Origin: an uncultured Prevotellaceae bacterium
Lineage (GTDB): Bacteria > Bacteroidota > Bacteroidia > Bacteroidales > Bacteroidaceae
Direction: 5' to 3'
Length of the DNA stretch: 11,481 nt
Assembly (NCBI GenBank): GCA_947303695.1
Contig: CAMYYX010000052.1
Location: forward strand, 1 to 11,481
In this document: positions 7,237 through 11,481 of the stretch, one piece after another
Numbering within the stretch: position 1 is the first letter of the stretch
How the letters are laid out: each line of letters begins with the position of its first letter
The notes under the pieces: generated by a model
Told to the model about the DNA's origin: nothing
Database searches by the model: none
The model's input: the letters and a program-made list of their open reading frames with translations, nothing else
Program-made: the position numbers and the translations under genes

Positions 7237-9036
7237 ATGAGATTGCGAACGGTCATTACCATCATCAGTTTAAGCTTTTCGCTTTTGCTTTCAGCACAGA
7301 TCAATGCTGAACGCATGATGATTATTGGTCGCAATGCACTATCATACGACGACTACGCACTCTCCATCCAGTACTTCAGTCAGGTCATCTCGGCCAAACC
7401 CCATCTCTACGAGCCTTACTTCTTCCGAGGACTGGCCAAGTTCTACCTCGAAGACTATACAGGAGCTGAAACCGACTGCAGCAAGTCCATCCTGCTCAAT
7501 CCCTATTATGCCAACTCCTACGAGGTACGAGGCCTCTCGCGCATCAATCTGAAAGACTTCTGGGGTGCAGCAATGGACTACGAAGAAGCCATCCAGATTG
7601 ACGACAGCAAAAAGTCCATATGGCACAACCTCGTGCTCTGTTACCTCGAACTCGACAGTCTCAACAAAGCAGACTCTGCTCTCGTACGGTTCATCGATAA
7701 ATGGCCAAAACATGCCGAAGGTTACCTGTTGAAAGCAGAAGCCCTGCTCAAGGAAGGCGACACCATAGCAGCCGAACAATATGCCGACAAGGCGCTCGAC
7801 TGCGAGAAATACAACCCACAGGCGCTCTCCTTCAAAGCCGCCATGCTGATGAAACGCGAAGAGTTTGCCGAAGCCGAGACAACACTCGACGAAGCCATAC
7901 GTCTGCAACCCAAGGATGTACACAACATCATCAATCGAGCCTTGTGCCGATTCCAGCAGAACAACTATCGTGGAGCCATGTCCGACTACGATCTGGCACT
8001 CGACCTCGACCCCACCAACTTCGTTGGGCACTACAACCGAGGTCTGCTCCGGGCATCAGTCGGCGAAGACAACAAAGCCATCGAGGACTTCGACTTCATC
8101 CTCGAACGCGACCCCGACGACATCATGACCCTCTTCAATCGAGCACGACTCTACGACCAGACAGGCGACTATCAGTCAGCCATACGCGACTACACAAAAG
8201 TCATCGAGGAATTCCCTAAATTCCTTTACGGCTATCAGCTGCGAGCTGAGGCACGAAGGAAAATCGGAGATACACGAGGAGCCATGAAGGACGAGGAACA
8301 CATCCTCCGCGAGAACATAGCCCATCGCTACGGCTACTCCACCCCAACCAGTCGCCAGAAGAATCGCACACGAAAGAAATCGCAAGTCGACCCGAACGAC
8401 TTCCAGCAACTGGTCGAGGAAGACAACACCAAAGAATACGAAGACGAGTTCCGTGGTAAGATACAGAACAAAGCTATCGACATGAAGCTGCTACCAATCG
8501 TCGTACTCACCAACGATGCGAACACAGCCAACGAGAGTGTGCTCAACGACTACACCATCGAGGCATACCGCATTTCGAAACAAACCATCAGCCAATTCCA
8601 ACAAGGAATCGACTACTGCATACAAGCCGACGAAGAGCGACTAAGACCCTCTAAATCCCCCTTAAAGGGGGACTTGACGACCGACAACTCAAGCTCTCTC
8701 CCTTTAAGGGAGAGCGGGGAGAGGGTCCACAGTCAATCTTTCAAACTGGCAGCCGACGCATTCAAACGATGCACCACCGAAGCACCCCAGTTTGCCGAAG
8801 CCTTCTACAACTATGCATACACACTTGCTATGCAAGGCAAATACAACGAGGCCATCGAAAACCTCACCCTCGCTATCAGCAAGAAGAACAGTTTTGCACT
8901 CGCCTACTACAATCGAGGCATCCTATACCTCTACACCGACAACCAGACGGCAGCCGTAAGCGACCTCAGCAAGGCAGGCGAACTCGGCATCTATCAAGCA
9001 TATAGCATCATCAAACAAAGCAGAAAAAAGAAATAA
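7237..9036 (+). CDS. Exported TPR-repeat protein with an in-frame repeat insertion
   Basis: This is a 599-residue protein with a Sec signal peptide (about 1-20, cleavage after LSA), so probably periplasmic or envelope-associated. Residues about 28-355 form a run of some nine to ten tetratricopeptide repeats, with clear W/Y-x-x-L/G, A-x-x-x-Y/F and P positions (for example YFFRGLAKFYLEDYTGAE at 61-78 and GHYNRGLL at 264-271). A basic, likely disordered stretch (about 368-384, TSRQKNRTRKKS) and a linker region follow. Residues 470-497 are encoded by a palindromic repeat element and are low-complexity (SPLKGDL, then PLRESGERV). At least two more TPRs lie at about 502-585. TPRs mediate protein-protein contacts; partner and function are unknown. 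The ATG is preceded by only a weak AGGA. Confidence 0.88.
   Translation: MRLRTVITIISLSFSLLLSAQINAERMMIIGRNALSYDDYALSIQYFSQVISAKPHLYEPYFFRGLAKFYLEDYTGAETDCSKSILLNPYYANSYEVRGLSRINLKDFWGAAMDYEEAIQIDDSKKSIWHNLVLCYLELDSLNKADSALVRFIDKWPKHAEGYLLKAEALLKEGDTIAAEQYADKALDCEKYNPQALSFKAAMLMKREEFAEAETTLDEAIRLQPKDVHNIINRALCRFQQNNYRGAMSDYDLALDLDPTNFVGHYNRGLLRASVGEDNKAIEDFDFILERDPDDIMTLFNRARLYDQTGDYQSAIRDYTKVIEEFPKFLYGYQLRAEARRKIGDTRGAMKDEEHILRENIAHRYGYSTPTSRQKNRTRKKSQVDPNDFQQLVEEDNTKEYEDEFRGKIQNKAIDMKLLPIVVLTNDANTANESVLNDYTIEAYRISKQTISQFQQGIDYCIQADEERLRPSKSPLKGDLTTDNSSSLPLRESGERVHSQSFKLAADAFKRCTTEAPQFAEAFYNYAYTLAMQGKYNEAIENLTLAISKKNSFALAYYNRGILYLYTDNQTAAVSDLSKAGELGIYQAYSIIKQSRKKK
8645..8727. repeat. 83-bp palindromic element inserted in frame in the TPR gene
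   Basis: The ends are inverted repeats: GACCCTCT (8645-8652) and AGAGGGTC (8720-8727). Inside are two hairpins with similar cores: 8656-8672 (TCCCCCTT, A, AAGGGGGA) and 8696-8714 (CTCTCCCTT, T, AAGGGAGAG). The reading frame stays open and encodes a Ser/Pro/Leu/Gly-rich segment unlike the TPR helices on either side. The right part matches the element at the end of ruvX (15 exact bases in reverse complement). There is no transposase, so this looks like a non-autonomous interspersed palindrome. Confidence 0.8.
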
Positions 9037-9047
9037 ATTAATTGCAT

Positions 9048-9082
9048 TTGTAAAGGTTAAAGGTTATAGGTTAAAGGTTAGA
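9048..9082. repeat. GGTTAAA heptanucleotide array
   Basis: Five abutting 7-base units (TTGTAAA, GGTTAAA, GGTTATA, GGTTAAA, GGTTAGA) start 12 bases after the TPR gene stop. Together with 9115-9146 they fill most of the 116-base gap before purU. No terminator hairpin is seen in this gap. Confidence 0.75.
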
Positions 9083-9114
9083 GACCGAAAAATAGTAAAT
9101 GAACAAATAAATAT

Positions 9115-9146
9115 AATAGTAAATAGTAAATAGTCCAATAGTAAAT
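9115..9146 (+). repeat. AATAGTA heptanucleotide array just upstream of purU
   Basis: The array has period 7: AATAGTA, AATAGTA, AATAGTC, then C-AATAGTAAAT, ending 6 nt before the purU ATG. It is the near-twin of the array before def (32 nt, two mismatches), with the same distance to the start codon. A single further AATAGTA is at 9091-9097. It may contribute to translation initiation or be a mobile or slipping microsatellite. Confidence 0.75.
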
Positions 9147-9152
9147 GAGACG

Positions 9153-10016
9153 ATGAAACAGACAGCAATTCTACTCCTACACTGCCCCGATAAGCAGGGC
9201 ATCATCACAGAAATCACAAAGTTCATCACCGACAACAACGGAAACATCATCTACCTCGACCAATATGTCGATCATGTCGAAGAGCACTTCTTCATGCGTG
9301 TCGAATGGACACTCGAGAAATTCCTCGTACCCGCAGAGAAGCTCGAAGAGTACATCCGTACCCTCTATGCACAACGCTACGACATGCAGTTCAGCCTCTA
9401 CTTCGGCAACAAGAAGCCACGCATGGCCCTCTTCGTATCGAAGATGAACCATTGTCTCTACGACCTTCTCGCACGCTATCAGGCAGGCGAACTCAATGTC
9501 GATATCCCCTGCATCGTGTCCAACCACGAAGACCTCCGTCCCGTAGCCGACCAGTTCGGCATACCTTATTATGTATGGAAGATCGAGAAAGACTGGTCGA
9601 ACAAACGCGAAGTCGAGCAAGCAGAGATGGAGCTGCTCAAAGAGAAGCAAGTCACCTTCATCGTCCTCGCACGCTACATGCAGATCATATCCGACGAGAT
9701 GATCAAGGCATACCCTAATAAGATCATCAACATCCACCACTCCTTCCTCCCAGCTTTCATCGGAGCCAAGCCCTATCATCAGGCCTACCAGAGAGGTGTG
9801 AAAATCATCGGAGCCACAAGCCACTACGTCACAGCCGACCTCGATGCAGGACCTATCATCGAACAAGACGTCGTTCGCATCACCCATAAGGACACACCCG
9901 AGACACTCGTCCTCAAGGGCAAAGACCTCGAGAAAATCGTCCTCTCACGAGCCGTGCAGAAACACGTAGAGCGAAAAATCCTCACCTACAAAAACAAAAC
10001 CATCATCTTCAGCTAA
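9153..10016 (+). CDS. purU: Formyltetrahydrofolate deformylase
   Basis: It hydrolyses 10-formyltetrahydrofolate to formate and tetrahydrofolate in the cytoplasm, balancing one-carbon pools and supplying formate for purine synthesis where PurT is used. The 287 residues are normal for PurU. An N-terminal ACT regulatory domain spans about 4-80 (LLLHCPDKQGIITEI). The formyltransferase-fold catalytic domain spans about 90-285. The catalytic triad by homology to PurN is N193 and H195 in NIHHSFLPAF and D231 in HYVTADLDAGPII. The PurU-type HHSFLPAF reading separates it from PurN (usually HPSLLP). The last codons form one arm of a terminator hairpin that includes the stop. No purine gene adjoins it. 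Confidence 0.95.
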   Translation: MKQTAILLLHCPDKQGIITEITKFITDNNGNIIYLDQYVDHVEEHFFMRVEWTLEKFLVPAEKLEEYIRTLYAQRYDMQFSLYFGNKKPRMALFVSKMNHCLYDLLARYQAGELNVDIPCIVSNHEDLRPVADQFGIPYYVWKIEKDWSNKREVEQAEMELLKEKQVTFIVLARYMQIISDEMIKAYPNKIINIHHSFLPAFIGAKPYHQAYQRGVKIIGATSHYVTADLDAGPIIEQDVVRITHKDTPETLVLKGKDLEKIVLSRAVQKHVERKILTYKNKTIIFS

Positions 10017-10028
10017 GATGATGGTTTT
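9996..10028. terminator. Bidirectional intrinsic terminator overlapping the purU stop codon
   Basis: This is a perfect 14-bp stem, AAAACCATCATCTT (9996-10009) with AAGATGATGGTTTT (10015-10028), around a 5-nt loop. The purU TAA (10014-10016) lies in the loop and stem. On +, the stem ends in TTTT and is followed by CTATTTC. On -, it ends in TTTT-G-TTTTT, so it can also stop the convergent minus-strand gene ending at 10085. Confidence 0.85.
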
Positions 10029-10035
10029 CTATTTC

Positions 10036-10084
10036 AATGGTAAATGGTAAATCGTAAATGGTAAATGGATAAATGGTAAATGGT
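10036..10084. repeat. AATGGTA heptanucleotide array between convergent genes
   Basis: Seven units of 7 bases (AATGGTA; one AATCGTA; one unit with an extra base, AATGGATA) fill the space between the purU terminator and the stop codon of the minus-strand gene. It resembles the AATAGTA arrays but does not precede a start codon, so it cannot be a translation signal here. Confidence 0.85.
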
Positions 10085-10531
10085 TCAAGAGTTCATCAGG
10101 TTCTCAAAGAAGTCATCCAGATCCTTGTCCATATCCTTCAGCAAATCATCATTGAGAACGATGAGATCCTCATCCACATAAAACAACTCCTCAACCGTTT
10201 CCTGGTTATCATCCTCCAGCACAAACGAGAACGGTTTCGATACACTAATCTGTTCGAACGCCCCTTCGGTTGACATCTCGCTCAGAATCGCCTTCAACTC
10301 ATGCGCCATCATTTCCATTTCCTCATCCCCATCCATATCAATCCACTCCTCCACGATGGCTGAAGCAATCATAGCCTCCGTATCGTCAGCGATGCCCACT
10401 TCGCCACTATCAGTATCAACATGCAGATGGAAATCGGTGACCACCATGAAGTCGTCATCCTTAGCAAAATGATTAACAGCCTGCTCAATGGCAGCACGGA
10501 GATTCAATGTCGAAGTGTTACTGATTGTCAT
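10085..10531 (-). CDS. Small acidic protein of unknown function
   Basis: I do not recognise a characterised family. The 148-residue protein is strongly acidic (about 40 Asp/Glu against about 6 Lys/Arg), with no signal peptide or membrane segment, so it is probably cytoplasmic. The N-terminal part (LRAAIEQAVNHFAKDDDFMV) looks helical, followed by a likely strand region VTDFHLHVD and a D/E-rich C-terminus ending DKDLDDFFENLMNS. The frame is open upstream to an ATG at 10579, but the -7 promoter box (10552-10559) lies between the two ATGs. I therefore prefer the ATG at 10531, 20 bases after that box. It is convergent with purU and shares its terminator. Codon use looks like the neighbours. Confidence 0.75.
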   Translation of the reverse strand: MTISNTSTLNLRAAIEQAVNHFAKDDDFMVVTDFHLHVDTDSGEVGIADDTEAMIASAIVEEWIDMDGDEEMEMMAHELKAILSEMSTEGAFEQISVSKPFSFVLEDDNQETVEELFYVDEDLIVLNDDLLKDMDKDLDDFFENLMNS

Positions 10532-10551
10532 ATTCAAACCGATTAGGTATG

Positions 10552-10559
10552 CAAAAGTA
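10552..10559 (-). promoter_or_regulatory. Bacteroidota -7 box (TACTTTTG) for the acidic protein gene
   Basis: On the minus strand this reads TACTTTTG, a full match to the Bacteroidota -7 consensus TAnnTTTG. A good -33 TTTG is not seen at 19-21 bases; the region is instead filled by a heptanucleotide array. Transcription would begin about 10547, leaving a leader of roughly 16 nt before the ATG at 10531. Confidence 0.6.
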
Positions 10560-10565
10560 CGAAAT

Positions 10566-10600
10566 AATTGATAATGCATAATGCATAATCCATAATTAAT
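10566..10600. repeat. AATGCAT-type heptanucleotide array
   Basis: Five abutting units of 7 bases (AATTGAT, AATGCAT, AATGCAT, AATCCAT, AATTAAT) sit directly upstream of the -7 box of the acidic protein gene, where a -33 element would be expected. Changes in unit number would alter promoter spacing. Confidence 0.75.
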
Positions 10601-10603
10601 TGC

Positions 10604-10641
10604 AAAAAAAAGTTGAAAGTGTGATGCTTTCAGCCTTTTTT
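10604..10641. terminator. Second, bidirectional hairpin terminator
   Basis: The stem is GTTGAAAG (10612-10619) with CTTTCAGC (10627-10634), 8 bp including one G-U pair, with a 7-nt loop. On + it is followed by C and six T; on - it is followed immediately by eight T (10611-10604). It lies downstream of the hsp20 terminator and upstream of the next minus-strand promoter, so it would insulate that promoter from hsp20 read-through. Confidence 0.7.
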
Positions 10642-10676
10642 GTTCTTTCCACTACCGTTTTTCAACGATCAAAGCA

Positions 10677-10706
10677 AACAAAAAAGCCGCCCTGATGGAC
10701 GGCTTT
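10677..10706 (-). terminator. Intrinsic terminator of hsp20
   Basis: On the minus strand AAAGCCGTCC, loop ATCA, GGGCGGCTTT form a 10-bp stem with one G-U pair (10683-10706), followed by a run of T. It begins 22 bases after the hsp20 stop codon, the classic layout of a Rho-independent terminator. Confidence 0.9.
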
Positions 10707-10727
10707 GCTTGCCGGGACATCTCCTGA

Positions 10728-11153
10728 TTATGAGACGGCGATGTTCTTTGAAACTTTCTTCTCCTCCTTCGTTGCCTTTGGCATGATGACGGTGAGGATA
10801 CCATTCTCTACCTTTGCAGAGATTTTGTCCTTGATGACATCATCAGGCAATGTGTAGGCCTGTTCGTAGTTGGAGTATGAGAACTCACGACGCAGGTAGT
10901 GGTGCTTCTGGTCACTTTCCTTGTGTTCTGTCTTGTTCTCGATGGCGATGTTCAGATTACCCTCTTCGTTGATTGAGACACGACAGAATTCTTTCTGGAT
11001 ACCTGGAGCTGCAAGTTCCATAGTGTAGGCCTTGTCGTCTTCCTTTACGTTGACTGCTGGTGCTGTGCTGTTAGCACGTGGCACATAGTCTGTGTTCATG
11101 AAATCGTCGAATACTGTTGGAAACCAACTGTTGTGAAACATTACTGGTAACAT
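10728..11153 (-). CDS. Small heat-shock protein, Hsp20 / alpha-crystallin family
   Basis: This is an ATP-independent holdase chaperone that binds unfolding proteins in the cytoplasm and forms oligomers. The alpha-crystallin domain spans about residues 31-126 of the 141-residue form and includes the conserved ENGILTV (116-122, G118 and L120). An I-x-V oligomerisation motif, IAV, is at 138-140 at the very C-terminus. The N-terminal arm is short and aromatic (MLPVMFHNSWFPTVF), as in Bacteroidota homologues. Two in-frame ATGs exist, 11159 and 11153. A strong AAGGAGG lies only 1 nt before the first but 7 nt before the second, so I place the start at 11153. Neither a CIRCE operator nor a clear TAnnTTTG box is visible upstream. 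Confidence 0.94.
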   Translation of the reverse strand: MLPVMFHNSWFPTVFDDFMNTDYVPRANSTAPAVNVKEDDKAYTMELAAPGIQKEFCRVSINEEGNLNIAIENKTEHKESDQKHHYLRREFSYSNYEQAYTLPDDVIKDKISAKVENGILTVIMPKATKEEKKVSKNIAVS

Positions 11154-11160
11154 AATCATT

Positions 11161-11167
11161 CCTCCTT
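11161..11167 (-). promoter_or_regulatory. Strong Shine-Dalgarno site of hsp20
   Basis: On the minus strand this reads AAGGAGG, 7 nt before the ATG at 11153. It is the only strong Shine-Dalgarno match before a gene start in the window and decides the choice of start codon. It is unusual for Bacteroidota, where such sites are generally depleted. Confidence 0.8.
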
Positions 11168-11354
11168 ATTATTTATTAGTTAAACATTAATTCGTTTTTT
11201 TTGATCGCCTCTGTTTTTACTTCGGCTTTCACTTTAGGGTAACGCAAATTGATGTGCCAAGGGATGGAGAAGTACAAATTGGCATAAATACGGAAGAATT
11301 GGCAGAAGGATGGACTTTTTCACCCCTTTGGGGTTGATTTAAAGGGTTAAACGG
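11168..11354. other. Divergent intergenic region upstream of hsp20
   Basis: This is non-coding space between hsp20 (-) and the next + gene. It should hold the hsp20 promoter, but I cannot place a convincing box. Bases 11321-11350 contain a small hairpin ACCCC-TTT-GGGGT followed by ATTTAAAGGGTT. This resembles a shortened form of the 55-bp repeat, which also starts CACCCCTTT and ends in TTAAAGGG. Confidence 0.4.
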
Positions 11355-11385
11355 TTAGAGGATTAAACTTTTTTTCGTACTTTTG
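11355..11385 (+). promoter_or_regulatory. Bacteroidota promoter for the right-edge gene
   Basis: The -7 box TACTTTTG (11378-11385) matches TAnnTTTG fully. TTAG at 11355-11358 sits 19 bases upstream, in the right place for the -33 TTTG (3 of 4). The ATG follows the -7 box by only 3 bases, so transcription would begin at or next to the start codon. Confidence 0.6.
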
Positions 11386-11388
11386 CAC

Positions 11389-11481
11389 ATGAAAATGAAA
11401 AGAATTCTGTTTTTGACCTTGAGCTGTTGGCTGTTTGCGATTGCCCTCGTTGCAGCTCCTGCGCTGCCGATTCCTGTTACT
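11389..11481 (+). CDS. Partial gene: N-terminus of an exported protein (cut by window end)
   Basis: The first 31 codons of an open frame run off the right edge. They encode a basic start (MKMKR), a hydrophobic core (ILFLTLSCWLFAIALVAA) and a Pro-rich stretch, which together look like a signal peptide. A second ATG is at 11395. The mature protein is outside the window, so no function can be given. A promoter box directly in front supports this as a real gene start. Confidence 0.6.
   Translation, partial: MKMKRILFLTLSCWLFAIALVAAPALPIPVT

Noticed and set aside
9039..9050. Possible -7 box TGCATTTG before purU
   Set aside because: It departs from TAnnTTTG at the key A and has no -33 partner; too weak to call.
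9177..9887. 236-residue minus-strand frame opposite purU
   Set aside because: The + strand encodes a complete PurU with its catalytic residues; the opposite frame shows no domain.
10073..10273. 66-codon + frame opposite the acidic protein gene
   Set aside because: It is antisense to the gene with its own promoter and terminator, and begins inside a microsatellite.
11161..11388. CIRCE-type heat-shock operator upstream of hsp20
   Set aside because: I looked for TTAGCACTC/GAGTGCTAA halves in this region and found none.

Overview
The window looks like chromosome from a Bacteroidales bacterium, most likely a Prevotella/Segatella-type Prevotellaceae. This rests on gene content, on Bacteroidota-type -7 boxes (TACTTTTG), on the near absence of Shine-Dalgarno sites (one clear exception, hsp20), and on AT-rich low-complexity spacers between moderate-GC genes. 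The species call is inference.

Positions 1-6382 hold a four-gene run on the + strand: a lipoprotein membrane-fusion protein, an RND inner-membrane pump and a TolC-like outer-membrane channel, which together form a complete tripartite efflux machine, followed by ruvX. The pump and channel genes overlap by 4 bases, and the channel and ruvX genes overlap by 1. A 235-base gap between fusion protein and pump carries three 23-nt tandem units. Positions 6383-10016 continue on + with def (peptide deformylase), a secreted TPR-repeat protein and purU (formyltetrahydrofolate deformylase). The run ends in a bidirectional terminator whose hairpin contains the purU stop codon. Two minus-strand genes follow: a small, very acidic protein of unknown function and an Hsp20 small heat-shock protein. 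At the right edge a + strand gene begins with a signal peptide and is cut by the window.

The genes are ordinary housekeeping and efflux genes; I see no defence, CRISPR, phage, transposase or RNA gene. The unusual material is in the repeats. (1) At least six intergenic arrays have a period of 7 nt but different unit sequences (AATAGTA, TTGAAAA, GGTTAAA, AATGGTA, AATGCAT types). (2) The AATAGTAAAT form lies exactly 6 nt upstream of the start codons of def and purU, and 6 nt upstream of a possible start of the fusion-protein gene. (3) A palindromic element family with a CCCTTAAAGGG core is present in-frame inside the TPR gene, forms the 3' end of ruvX, and has a 55-bp part duplicated exactly at the left window edge, so that direct repeats bracket the efflux-ruvX block. 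No stretch over 300 bases lacks a gene.
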